Source: Tachypleus tridentatus | Taxonomy: Eukaryota > Arthropoda > Merostomata > Xiphosura > Limulidae | Assembly: GCF_004210375.1 (NCBI RefSeq) | Contig: NC_134830.1 | Coordinates: forward strand, 44,707,094-44,771,093 | Direction: 5' to 3' | DNA length: 64,000 nt | Position numbers and translations under genes: made by a program | Notes under the pieces: model-generated | What the model saw: only the letters and a program-made list of their open reading frames with translations | Told to the model about the DNA's origin: nothing | The model's database searches: none | Part shown: positions 1 through 10,556 of the stretch, piece after piece | Numbering within the stretch: the stretch's first letter is position 1 | Layout: every line of letters starts with the position of its first letter

Positions 1-1265
1 GCACATAAAAGTTGCACAATCTTAGTGCAATAAACTCAAGCCATGGTCATACTTGTTGTACAACAATCCTAACGAGGAGATTCAAGCAAACAGTTGATAG
101 GTTTTTCAATAATATTTCTAAACAGAAGTTTATTTTTACTATATTCCTCACAATAGTCCAACTCATGAGAGTTTGGTCTACCACTGTAGTACTTGTTAAT
201 GCTGTTCCATTCAGTCAGTCGACTTAGAAAGACTCGTTAATTTAGTACCGTAGGACTTACAATGAGAACATTGCTTAACATAAGCGTGAGAGATGTTCTG
301 AGTTTTGGAAAGACGTTTGAAATACTTGCTGAAATTCTTCAGCTTCTTCTATAATAGATATGAAGTTGAAAAATTGCATGATGATGTGTACAGAATTGAC
401 CCAATAATGGAATGAGATGTCAGCTAAACAGAAGCTGCTAATTCAGCATCTGTTAAGGAATGGAATCACATCACATCCAGTAAACAGAAGAAAAGCTTTA
501 AGAGTTTTCGAATGTTATTAGGTGCACTTCGTGTTACGATTCATTCATGAAAGTTATTCTATTGTTTTCTATATCAAGTAAAATACACACACACACTTCC
601 AGGGAAATAGCGACTGTGAGCATAATTTTCTATTTTTGAAGCGTGTTTTAGTTAAAGCACCAGTACTGATTGACTCAGAAAGCCTTTGCGTTCTTATTGA
701 AGTATAGCAGTAGTGGTTTTATCCCGAGTGCAGAATGGTGTGATGTGATGCATGAGCCACATATTGCTCCAGGGACTGATCATTATTACTGAATAATAAA
801 GACATAACTTCTGATAACCGTTCACTTCAACAAATGTGTTCAACGTTCTTATCCCAAGAGCACACCATGCTTCCCACATAGGACTTACCACACTGAATCA
901 CAGTTTTGCAAATACACAGTTATTAGATGTATCACTGTCCTGATAAACTGTGTAGGAGTGCACATAGTCTTTCACTGCAACCTATAAGAAAGTGTTTATT
1001 TAATTTGCGTCTACATTATGGACATGGTGTACTCAGAGAAGATATAGCGACAGCAGGATACAGTAGAAGTGTGGATGTATAGCCAGTGAACATGGTGGAA
1101 TTCTAAGTAAAACTATCCTAGTATCCACATCTCACTTAAATGCTCGAAGTTAATTATTGATGACTGATACACAATGTCGAAACAATACAAGATTTCTAAA
1201 ACTCCATCGTCAGTACTGAAAACTTAATTAATTATAGCTAATACCTTAAACTAAATCTCAGACAT
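1..1265. other. Unassigned AT-rich sequence with decayed coding-like patches
   Basis: No intact gene is visible. Two stretches read like old coding sequence. About 355-540 on the plus strand reads as a charged peptide interrupted by stops. About 700-890 on the minus strand reads openly in more than one frame for roughly 30-60 codons. Neither resembles a family I recognise. An (AC)n microsatellite lies near 582-595. The region could be the upstream part of the decayed unit at 1.27-1.98 kb. Confidence 0.3.
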
Positions 1266-1269
1266 TAGG

Positions 1270-1980
1270 ACGCATAGCTTTATGCTTGAAGAAACTCCAT
1301 TGGATAAAGACCAGCAGATACATCTTCCAAGTTGTTATTCAATAAACTCTCAGATGCCAATATTTCAATTTAACCAGCAGAAGTTACGAAGGACTAGCAA
1401 ATCTCAACAGACAACGTAAAATAATTTGATGACCTTCAACATGTCTTGAATGCGAGTGATAGAGTGTCAAATACAGAGATACGACGTAAATTGGCAACAC
1501 AAAATAAAAATATAGTTCATGTGCAATCAGGCCATAAAATCTCAAACCAATTTTTTTCACTCATTGACTAGGCGAGAGAGTTACGGTATGTCGAAGGTTA
1601 TTTTTTACAACTTTTGTAATGCTAAGGATAAGATGGCTAGGGCTATACTATCCATTCTGGCTAAAGTGGCTACCTCTTCTTTATTAACTCATACTTCTAA
1701 AACATGGTCATCCATTACCAATTACGAAATAAAGGAATTCCCTCTTAAGAAGATTATGGCGAAAACAGATCTTAGAAAGATAGATTTATCACTGCCAAGT
1801 CCAGACAAACAGGTGAATTGAGGTCTGAACAATGATTCTGTGAGATATGCGCTACAGAAGAAACTAGGATTAAGGAACTAACCAAACTTATGAACAATTC
1901 TCAAATAGTCCAGAAAGAGTTGAATCGGATCTGTCAAGATCTTCGACAAGCTAAAGGTGTCCTTTTGTGGACTTTATGAA
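1270..1980 (+). pseudogene. Decayed protein-coding remnant of unknown family
   Basis: Four successive plus-strand stretches read openly with protein-like composition, but in different frames. They are about 1285-1420 (Q-rich, ending before a TAA), 1428-1568 (acidic then K/R/N/Q-rich, ending at TAG), 1579-1821 (K- and S-rich) and 1822-1979 (E/K/L/Q-rich, probably coiled coil, with one internal TGA). I see no catalytic motif and do not recognise the family. The chain of frames with isolated stops is what a decayed gene or transposon ORF looks like. It could also be chance openness, though four consecutive patches make that less likely. Confidence 0.35.
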
Positions 1981-2034
1981 ACACTGTCGACAGCTCTTGA
2001 AACAAAGTGTGTATACTGGGCGTGCGTGTGTGTG

Positions 2035-2152
2035 TCTGTTTTTCTTATAGTAAAGCCACATCTGGCTATCAGCTGTGTCTACTGAGGGGAATCTAGTCCT
2101 GATTTTAGCGTTATAAATCCGAAGATTGGATACTGTCCCAGAAGGGGGCGTG
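2035..2152 (-). mobile_element. SINE family C copy (tRNA-derived, short)
   Basis: Reading the minus strand, the copy has a tRNA-like head (ACTGTCCCA, then the ATTTATAACGC anticodon-arm region and a diverged B box near 2090) and a tail with GATAGCC then GTGGCTTTACTAT. It is diverged at the B box. The clearest member of this family lies at 38415-38526. Confidence 0.6.
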
Positions 2153-2461
2153 TACACTAGCAGAATATTCTATGTATCTTTATTTTACATTTTACTTTCG
2201 GAATTAAACTTTCAACTAACTCACATGTAACATAATCTTTGTTTTACTGTAGCTTCAACAGTACTTTATATGTAACCTGTAGTTTCATTTATGATTTCTG
2301 ACTATACGTAAATTATTGTTATTTAACTATGAAACTGTGTTGTTGTTATATTTAAGTTGTACTACCAATGAATTTGACTTATAACTAATGAAATGTTGGA
2401 CTATCTGAAAGCTTTGCTGAGAGTGTAAATATTCATTTCTAAGATTAGAAATATATTTACT

Positions 2462-2604
2462 AATTCGAAAAGGTGTGTGTGTTTTCTTATAGAAAGGCTA
2501 CATCGGGCGATCTGCTGAGTCCACCGAGAGGAATCGAAATCCTGATTTTAACGTTGTAAATTCGTAGACTTACCACTGTACCAGCAGAGGACAATTCGAA
2601 AAGG
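2462..2604 (-). mobile_element. SINE family C copy with perfect 12-bp target-site duplication
   Basis: The SINE body occupies 2474-2592, head to the right. AATTCGAAAAGG occurs immediately on both sides (2462-2473 and 2593-2604). This is a perfect 12-bp target-site duplication, so the ends of the family are defined precisely here. The B box reads GATTCC-like and is diverged. Confidence 0.8.
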
Positions 2605-2857
2605 AAATAATTAAGTACAATATGTAATTTGTTTAACTTTGCAACATCAAATTCGCTGCTCTATGGCGAATAATTAATAGTCACGTATTCAACAATACAA
2701 TATTTATAGAAGAAATATTATTATAATGAGCTTTCTAGCTGGAACAATTAAGATTTTAACAAGTAAATTAATGTCAAGCCATACAAGTTCTCATTTTTGT
2801 TACTGGGCTGGAGTAAAATCAACTGAAATCTTTCACTTTTATCCATTCCAGTGAAAT

Positions 2858-2984
2858 AGCCCTCCAGTGGTATGTCTGTGGACTTATAATGCTAGAAACC
2901 GAGTTTCAACATCCGTGGTGGGTAAAGCATAAATATCCCATTGTGTGGCTTCATGTTTAATTTCAAACACACACACAAGCCCGA
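2858..2984 (+). mobile_element. SINE family B copy
   Basis: The head reads CCAGTGGTATGTCTGTGGAC, followed by the ATAATGCTAGAAACC region, a degenerate GAGTTTCAACATCC B box, and the tail CCCATTGTGTGGCTTC. The copy is full length but diverged, and it runs into the minisatellite that starts at about 2990. Confidence 0.7.
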
Positions 2985-2987
2985 TGC

Positions 2988-3190
2988 GATAACACTTCTA
3001 TTAAATTATTCAAGATAACATCTGATGCAATGACACTTCTGTTAAGTTATCCAAGATAACATCTTGTGAAAACACTTCTGTTAAATTATCCAAGATAACG
3101 TCTTGTGCAGACATTTCTGTTAAATTATCCAGGATAACGTCTAATGCGATACCACTTCTGTCACATTGTCTCAGATAACTTCAGGTCACA
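2988..3190. repeat. Minisatellite, about 40 bp x 5
   Basis: The block CACTTCTGTTAAATTATCC, followed by AAGATAACATCT, recurs at about 2993, 3034, 3073, 3112 and 3153. Spacing is 39-41 bp and copies differ by a few bases. No ORF runs through the array. Confidence 0.85.
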
Positions 3191-3219
3191 CAATAGCTCA
3201 CCTTCCTGGTTTTAATAGT

Positions 3220-3352
3220 TTGTTGTGTTTAATGGTTGTTAAGCGCAAAGTTGCAGAATTGGGTATCTGTGCCGTGTCCACCACTGGTATCTAAACCCGG
3301 TTTTGAACGTTATAAGCCCTCATTCTTACCATTGAGCTACTGGAGGCGGACG
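3220..3352 (-). mobile_element. SINE family B copy
   Basis: On plus it begins GTTTGTTGTGTTTAATGG and continues with GTTAAGCGCAAAGTTGC, GGTATCTAAACCCGG (B box, reverse) and TTACCATTGAGCTACTGGAGG. It is full length in minus orientation. Confidence 0.7.
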
Positions 3353-4495
3353 GGTCTATAAACAGCCAAGCTGTTGACCATAATACTACAAAGAAAGTGG
3401 CTGGGTCTGATAAACATATGTCATATAAACAACTAATTAACTATTAATCATAACTTGAAGCTGAGGTTAAAACATTAATTTAACCAAGTTAAATAATTTG
3501 AACTATAAATTTGTATCGCGTAAACTATCGTAAAGAAGTGTTATTCTATTAACAGTTAACATAACAACGTGTCCTTTTAGTGACGTCATTTCTAGCTATT
3601 CTTGGATTTAATTTGGAGTTCCCAGCACACGTGCAGAGGAGATGACGAGGATTTTTTTTTTCTTTTCTGAGTTCTCTGGTTTCATTAAATCTCTTGAGAT
3701 GTTTAAGAACAACTAAAAAAACGCACGTAAACAAAATAAAATATTTTTTAAATATTAGATTAATTTTTTTATAAATGACAGTGCAATACATGCGTGCTTA
3801 CTGCATCAAGAGTAATAAACCTTTTATTAGGACTATCAGGCATCCGTGCGAGAAGTTAGAATACGATTTATTATCAATCAGATAACACCCTTATAAAAAC
3901 ATTAAACGTTTTACCGTAGTTCAGGTGGCCATATATTCTGATTAAAACTACTGTTTTTCATACTTTATGTAAGATAATACTTTATATTATGATGGTAAAC
4001 ATAATTATGAGTATAACAAAAAATAAATAGGAATTGCCATACATAGGATGTAAACAGAACCTTGTGAAGCATTCCTTTAATATATGTTATACAAAGGTGT
4101 AATCCAAATAGAAGATAAAACGATTTTATCGGAAGACCTAGAATGTTAAAAATATCCTAATTAAAAAGAGGCAGACGGACAGAGAGACAGACTTCCTGTC
4201 TAGGATATCGTGATCGTGATCAAATTTTCGGTAACTTGACATAAATATTCTATATTGAGATAAGACCATTTCTGTAAATTTATAATAGTAGTGGTAAGTC
4301 AACGTTATAAAACACCGACTGATTGTATGTTGTTTGTTTCTGGACGTCTCTTTCAAATTAAGAACATAATACTTTCTAAGAGTTCGTTTCATTTTTACCG
4401 TTACATTTACGGAGGAGTGGAGAAGAGATAACTCATCATCCCTCTATTGAAATTCTGATTAACAACTGCTATTTGTACATGGTTTGACTAAATAG
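3353..4495. other. Unassigned AT-rich stretch
   Basis: No gene, family-specific repeat or RNA is recognisable. Short open frames at 3549-3791 and 4138-4392 on minus have low-complexity composition and no splice or homology support. A T-rich homopolymer run lies near 3650. Confidence 0.5.
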
Positions 4496-4577
4496 GTTCC
4501 CCAGTGGTTCAGCGGTACGTTTATCGAATTACAATTCCAAAATACGAAGTTGGATTTCTCACGGTGGGCACATACAC
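4496..4577 (+). mobile_element. SINE family B fragment
   Basis: CCCCAGTGGTTCAGCGGTAC matches the family B head. The middle is AT-mutated, and the copy ends soon after the GGTGGGCA block, so the 3' tail is lost. Confidence 0.45.
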
Positions 4578-5310
4578 AAATTGACTTGAAGGACAACACC
4601 ACGAATCCAAAAGCAAATCAACGAACTCCAATAAAAGACCTGAAGTATATTAATCATGATGTTCATGAAAAACGGATGCATTTTCAAAAATTCCGCATAT
4701 TTTTGTTATTTTTTTTATCCCTTTTGCTTTTATACAATATCAAAGGTGTTTTAACAGTTTTGATTTTGTGTACCCACATTTGACAGTGATAACCAATGTA
4801 GTCATGTAATATCTAATACGAAAAAAGTACTGATTAATATAAAAAGTTAGACTTCAAGAGTTATCTCAAAAGACAGCAAAAACTTATCGTGACAACTTTA
4901 ATTAAACCAAATGTATTATTTCATTGTTGTAAAACCTTCAATTGACAAGAAGCTGTTTTCACAGTACACTGATATATCAAACCTTTTGGAAAATCGATGG
5001 AAAGTGTTTAAAATTGGGTATTCACGAAGATAACTGATTACACTGGTCAACAAAGTTTTTGTTGCATTTATATCAAACACTTGGTATTACATAATTTCTT
5101 GCCCTGATTTCAGATCTGAAGTTAGTTTTTTTCTCAGTGCTCTACTTTTTTTGCAATCAAGGTATTTGAAAATCTCAAAATTTCGTCATCATCACATTGA
5201 CGTCGTAGTCTATCATGAAAAATATGTGATAAAATATAAAACTCTTTAATATAGCTAGGTAATAAAAAAGAAAATGCAAGATAGTATAAATGTATTCAAG
5301 TTATTTATAT
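4578..5310. other. Unassigned AT-rich stretch
   Basis: I see no gene or recognisable element. The 4550-4783 plus open frame has a hydrophobic Leu/Phe-rich end, typical of T-rich DNA read by chance. Confidence 0.45.
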
Positions 5311-5311
5311 A

Positions 5312-5378
5312 AATTCAATTTTATATTAAGTTATAATTCAATTTTATATTAAGTTATAATTCAATTTATTTATATAAA
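5312..5378. repeat. Short AT tandem repeat, about 24 bp x 2.5
   Basis: TTCAATTTTATATTAAGTTA is repeated with ATAA between copies, ending in TTCAATTTATTTATATAAA. On the minus strand the right part supplies AATAAA just beyond the stop of the 5.4-7.15 kb gene remnant, so it may contain that gene's polyadenylation signal. Confidence 0.7.
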
Positions 5379-5405
5379 ACTGATTAGTAGATAAGACATT
5401 TGCTA

Positions 5406-7146
5406 CTATGAGGAGGCAAAGCTCAATTGCAGTCTACTCAGGTATGAATTTCCGCTTGTAGCTCTTGCGTTTGTGGACTGTCTCAGGGCATTCTCGTTTA
5501 ATGCCCAGGAGTAATCTGCCATCATATGTTTGTCCCATCTCCCTTGGTAACGCTCTTCCATGGTCTTGAGGTCCTGATGGAACCGCTTGCCTTGCTCGTC
5601 ACTTACAGCTCCTGGGTTCTCAGGGAATCTATCAAGATGACTGTACAGGTAATGGAGTTTGACACTCATGTTACATCCAAGATCGCGAAAAGCTGACAAC
5701 ATATTCGCTACAAGGGTTTCATAGTTGTCAGCTTTTCTATTGCCGAGAAAGTTTGCCATCACCGCCACAAATGAAAGCCATGCAGTCCTTTCCTTGTCGT
5801 TCATCTTTCTGGCAAATTCTTGATCACGCACAAGTGCACGAATCTGTGGTCCATCAAAAAACACCTGCCTTGATCTTCTCGAAGAACAAACCAGGGAGCC
5901 AAGAAAATATGTGTTGGAAGCATTCACCGTCAGTATTCAACGCCTTCATAAACTGTTTCATCAAGCCCAGCTTGATATGGAGAGGAGAAAATATGATCTT
6001 TTCTCGACTGACAATTGGATCGTTGACAATATTTGGCATACCTGCCTTCAGAGTCTCACGTATGGGCCGCTCCTTCTGGTTCCAGTGCTTTTCTCGAGCT
6101 CGGCTGTCCCACATGCAAAGATAGCAGGGGTACTTTGTAAATCCTCTTTGTTGACCTAGGAGGAAATTAACCATTTTGAGGTCCACACAAATTGTCCAGT
6201 TGTGCTCGAGGTATTTTAGTAGGTCAATCACAGTCTTAATGTCATTATATTCCTCTCGTAAATACACAGAGTGTCCAATTGGAACAGCTGCATAGACATT
6301 GCCATTATGAAGTAGAACGCACTTCAAACTTTGCTTAAAACAATCTAGAAATAATCGCCAGTCATTTGGATGGAAAACTGGCATCCCTAATTCCTGGAGA
6401 AGACCTGAGATATTATGACAATAAACAAACATATTCTCCTCTGTAAGAAATGGCACAAAAGTCTGCTCCCGATTTTAGAAGTATGACACTTTAGTTGTAT
6501 GGCTCAGCTGATTCTTTTCTTGCATACTGGAAGCTAACACTTCAGCTGCATTTTTTTGGAGAAACCCAAATCACGCACAAGGTCATTCAACTCTGGCTGG
6601 CTAAACGGTTGAGGAGTTAATGACTGTGGGGTCTCATAAGAAGGATCGCCACATTCTGAAAGTATTTCTTGAGTTTCATCAGCAGTCTCTTGCTCTTGGT
6701 CACTACCCACATCTTCAGATGGAAGAAATCCTTTAAAAACTGGGATTGGGAGCTCATCAGAGTGCAGAGCAGGTCGGATTGCTGAGGGGATACTAGGATA
6801 TGAGATTTTGTGTCTGTTTTTCTTGCCAATGCCCTTTGTATTGACCAGACAAAAAATAGCAGTCAGTTGTGTGGTCCATCGGTTCCTGCCAGGTCATGGG
6901 AATTCCGAAAGGTAAACCCTTACGTTTCCCTTTTGTCCAGTCACGCAGCATTTCCTCGCAGTTATGACACACAATATGTGGGGCCCATTTCTTGTCTTGG
7001 TTACCAAGAGCAAGTCCAAAGTATGCTTTATAAGCACGCCTCACAAACGATGTTATATTACGCCTTTGACGAATAAGCGTGAAGCATCCGCAAATATAAC
7101 AGAAAGCGTCCGGCTTGTTCTCACATTGACGTCTCCTTGTAGCCAT
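5406..7146 (-). pseudogene. Frameshifted copy of a multi-copy zinc-binding, transposon-like protein gene
   Basis: Reading minus from ATG at 7146, the product resembles a large uncharacterised family that I recall as repeated in many invertebrate and some vertebrate genomes. Its biochemical role is not known to me. Visible parts, N to C: a Cys cluster (FCYICG, then HIVCHNC, then DCYF) over the first about 100 residues; an acidic linker; KYPCYLCMWDSR; HIKLGLMKQF; and SDEQGKRFHQDL followed by YQGRWD near the C-terminus. The reading frame is broken at three homopolymer runs: a T6 run around 6853, an A7 run around 6552 (both on minus) and a T6 run around 5865. There is also an in-frame TAA around 6473. 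The first two shifts cancel. A good acceptor (TTTTGATTTTGTTTCAG) ends 8-10 bases before the ATG, implying a 5' intron, and AATAAA follows the stop near 5370. Length is close to a full product of about 560 residues. The copy is young enough to align end to end, but I judge it non-functional unless the indels are assembly errors. Confidence 0.75.
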
Positions 7147-7156
7147 GATCAGATCT

Positions 7157-7490
7157 GAAACAAAATCAAAACAATTTTAATATCTCTGTTAATAACATAA
7201 ACATGTAAGTAATTAATTTGACCACAAAATCTAAACAATTTTAATATCTCTGTTGATAACATAAACGTGTAAGTAATTAACACGTTTCCTGCGATGGGAC
7301 CCACCGGTGTCCCACTATTGTCTTACCTTTAACTAAGTTGCAGGCTAGAGACAAATGTAACGACAACCTCACGTTATCATAGCTCATGCAGCACTGAAGC
7401 TGCCAGATGTACAAGAGCATCGCAGCAGTTGCCGGTTTGCCAATATAGGCATCGCAGGAAACGTGTTAATTTGACCACAAACGACTAGAA
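7157..7490. repeat. Tandem direct repeat (about 60 bp x 2), second copy split by a MITE
   Basis: ACAATTTTAATATCTCTGTT is followed by AATAACATAAACATGTAAGTAATTAATTTGACCACA, and the whole block is repeated. Copy 1 is about 7163-7222. Copy 2 starts near 7223 and reads through GTAAGTAATTAA at 7280, then resumes as TTAATTTGACCACAAA at 7466. The interruption is exactly the element at 7281-7465. Confidence 0.85.
7281..7465. mobile_element. piggyBac-like MITE, 185 bp, TTAA target duplication
   Basis: Perfect 16-bp terminal inverted repeats CACGTTTCCTGCGATG bound the element, with TTAA on both sides (7277-7280 and 7466-7469). A sub-terminal near-palindrome, GGGACCCACCGGTGTCCC, lies at 7296-7313. TTAA target choice is the hallmark of the piggyBac superfamily, and no transposase is encoded. 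The neighbouring repeat copy shows the pre-insertion sequence. Confidence 0.85.
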
Positions 7491-9704
7491 TGAAAAACTT
7501 AAAATTGCATTAAAACTAGAGCATGTAGAGCTGAACCGTTTTCATATTTGAATTTAGCAGGTCACAAAGGGTAAGAATGAGTAAAAAAATCTTATGCAAC
7601 TGAGATTTCGAAAAAAATTGTTGACCTGTGAATTATCTATCACCGTGTCTTCGTTGAATATTTTATGTTAGTTTATTGGTGTTTAGGTTTTCTGAAATTG
7701 ATCATGATGTTAGTATATTCCAAGTTTGTTTCTCTGAAATAATTCAATATATTAATATGTTAAAAACTTATCAGTGGTCTTCATACCAGTAAATACGGAA
7801 CTGAATTTACGTATAAATTAGAGTTTCACCATAATAACGAAATATTGTTCATTTCTTTCTTTATTCCAGAGTACATTTCTTATAAAAATGTTCAATGAGT
7901 GGCTTATATAAACTATTTCTCGAAGTTGTAAACAGTATTTTTATTAATTCTCGAACCAAAACACCGATGAGCCGTTTTGAAGAACTGTGATTTATTATGG
8001 CTTTATATCTAATATCAGTTAATGAACAGTTTAGCCCAGTTCGTTAACTTCATTTTAAATTGCAGAAAAACCACAACTGTCTAAATATTAACAAGTAATT
8101 TGATGTGTACTTTTTCATGAACCACTACATCATCAAATAATAATTGAGTTATTTGATAAACAACTTAATATTGTATTATATAATGTATCCAGTTAACGCA
8201 CGAGGAAGACATTGGAGCTTCCGCGAGGTAGCTCATGTAAAACAAATCCGAACATCGTCTTCCATGTTACTTCTTGGGGTGCCCTAAAAGTTTCTTCGTT
8301 TGAAGTCTGGCAGAGATCAACATGGTATTACGAGGTACACAACGGGCTTTGAAGATGCTATACAGAAGTTAGATCCAAACTCTGACCCACTTACAGGGCA
8401 TATAGCACTGAAAAAGCGGGGAGACAAACATTTGATGGGGCTGGATGGGGCTACTCCAAATGAATGTTTATAACATAAAGGCCTAATTTTAGCAGGAAAA
8501 AATATTTATAGCAGAACATTACATGACTATAAAATTTTATATTGAGAATAAGTGAATTGGACAAATCCATTATTTATAATTTGAAATTAAGGCATAAATT
8601 GGGTTTCTTTTAACCCTGTTAATTGGGGCCCCCAGCAAAGAGTTCAGGAGGCTGTCTCTATGATACTAGGACTACGTGAAAGCCAATTCTTAAAATGATT
8701 GGGCTCTTTTTGTTGACTAACTGGAGTTGGTTTCCTATTGATGACGTTTCGTTTGTTTTTTTTCCAATGTTACAGTGTTTTTTTTTAAGGAGCTCCCAGT
8801 TTTGTGGGATAAGCGAGGAGGCAATTGCCTCCTCTGGCTCAACCTGGCTACGGTTATTTCCAGGGTGTTTTTAAGGATACATGACAATATTAGTTGAAAT
8901 TATTCAAAAACCGAAGGCTTAAAAATCAGATACACAAAGAGAGTTACGATGGCGAACCTCACGGTGCTAGTCAACGGAGCATCGTAAGGGGGAGGCTTTT
9001 AAGTTTGGTCTCAGGGGTGGCTTAGGAGTGGAAAACGATGACCTCCAACGACACTTCACTGAGGCCCAAATGCTGGATGCAATATTTGGTTGTGATCAAT
9101 AAAAACAAAGTGTAACGCGAGATGCGTGCACACAGAAGCTTCTACTTTATATGTGTATATAGCTGTTATTCCTAAAGGAAACAAACGTTTAGGGAAAATG
9201 TTAGCTGGAAGACAAGGAATCAATAAAATCCCTGGTGTCCTGAACTGCTGTTTTAAAGGTTCTTATTCAGGCAGATCGTGTTTTCCACACCCTCTGTGTA
9301 ACGAACAGCGAACGTCTGAATTGTCTCTTTAGAGCTTTATATCATTATAACGAAGGCACGAAAACACCCATTACAGAACACCCAAACACGTATTATAATA
9401 TTCAAAATACAGAAACATACTCTTACTTTATCCAAATATTAACTTATATAATACGTATATATACAGTATTGAAAATAATAAATTTGTAAAAGAATAGAAA
9501 AACGAAGAAGGACTTTTATGAAACGTTTTAAGCAAAGCACACTGGTGTATGGAATTTAAGTGTTTTTTTTCAGAGGATAATATTCCATATGTTTCAGTAA
9601 AACAATTACATAAAACATATTCAAACAAAATTAACGATTATGAATAACAAATTCTTCTAGGTAAAGAGGTCAGCTAAAGTAAGATATAAGAGCGTGCTTA
9701 ATAG
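7470..9704. other. Unassigned sequence; possible transposon debris at 8.2-9.1 kb
   Basis: No intact gene is visible. From about 8190 to 9120 the base composition is less AT-rich and contains a perfect 20-bp palindrome (8815-8834), a GGGGCCCCC palindrome (about 8627) and GGAGCTCC (about 8790). This is reminiscent of old DNA transposon ends, but I could not pair termini. The open frame at 9126-9332 shows no recognisable domain. Confidence 0.4.
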
Positions 9705-9945
9705 CTTGTTTGTTTCTTTTTGAATTTCGCGCAAAGCTACTCGAGGACTATCTGTGCTAGTCGTCGTTAATTTAGTAGTGTAAGACTAAAGGAAAGGCAG
9801 ATTAGTTATTACTACCCACTGCCAACTCTTTGACTACTCTTTTACCAACGTCCCCACGGTTGAAAGGGCGATCATGCTTGGTGCGACGGGGATTCGAACC
9901 CGCAATTACGAGTCGAATGCCTTAACCACCTGACTATGCCGGGCC
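9705..9945 (-). mobile_element. SINE family A copy with internal deletion
   Basis: On plus it starts CTTGTTTGTTTC, then GAATTTCGCGCAAAGC, and ends with GGGATTCGAACCC (reverse B box) and CTTAACCACCTGACTATGCC. The segment that should read AATAGTGGGATTGACCG is missing near 9852. The copy is directly abutted by two family B copies. Confidence 0.85.
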
Positions 9946-10052
9946 TGTTTATTATGAACCACAAAGGGTTATCTGTGTTTTGCCTACCGCGGGTATCGAA
10001 GGCAGATTTTTAACGTTATTAGCCCTATAATTTATCGTTTAGCTCCCGAGAT
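9946..10052 (-). mobile_element. SINE family B copy, diverged
   Basis: ACCACAAAGGGTTATCTGTG, then GCCTACCGCGGGTATCGA and ACGTTATTAGCCC, match family B in reverse. The A-rich end meets the head of the family A copy to its left. Confidence 0.6.
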
Positions 10053-10070
10053 GAGTACCTAATAGCATAA

Positions 10071-10180
10071 TTCGTTTGCTGTTAAGCACAAGGTATAGAA
10101 TAAGCTATCATTGTCGTTCTCACCACGGGTATCGAATCTGTTTTTCGTGTTATAAGTCCTCAGACTTACAGATGATAAGG
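10071..10180 (-). mobile_element. SINE family B copy
   Basis: GTTAAGCACAAGG, ACCACGGGTATCGAATC and GTTATAAGTCCTCAGACTTA are the diagnostic blocks in reverse orientation. Three SINEs therefore lie head-to-tail on minus between 9705 and 10180. Confidence 0.65.
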
Positions 10181-10555
10181 AACATAAAAAGTTTAAAGTA
10201 AAAATTAAACTAGTTTTTTTCACTTGGAATGTACATGTTTTTAGACACTTCACAAAATCTCCCAATCACTATATTTCTGAACTTTCTAACTATTATAGGA
10301 TCTAACATCATGAAATAAATGTTTACTTCACAATAGTTTGTTCTGCAAAAAGGCCAATGACACTAATGTCCTATGCTGGTAACGTAGATTATATCTAGAA
10401 TATAGCCTCCCTACATTAAATAAGAAAGTACAATCACATAAGTATGTACATTCTTCCATTTAGAACGTACATCAACTTACCTAATTAATACTGGTGTCAC
10501 AATATTTAGAATAAAGCTGAACCTAATCATCAGTGATGTCGAGAAAACCAACTTG
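10181..10555. other. Unassigned stretch
   Basis: No gene or repeat family is recognisable between the SINE cluster and the Penelope-like segment. Confidence 0.4.
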
Positions 10556-10556
10556 T

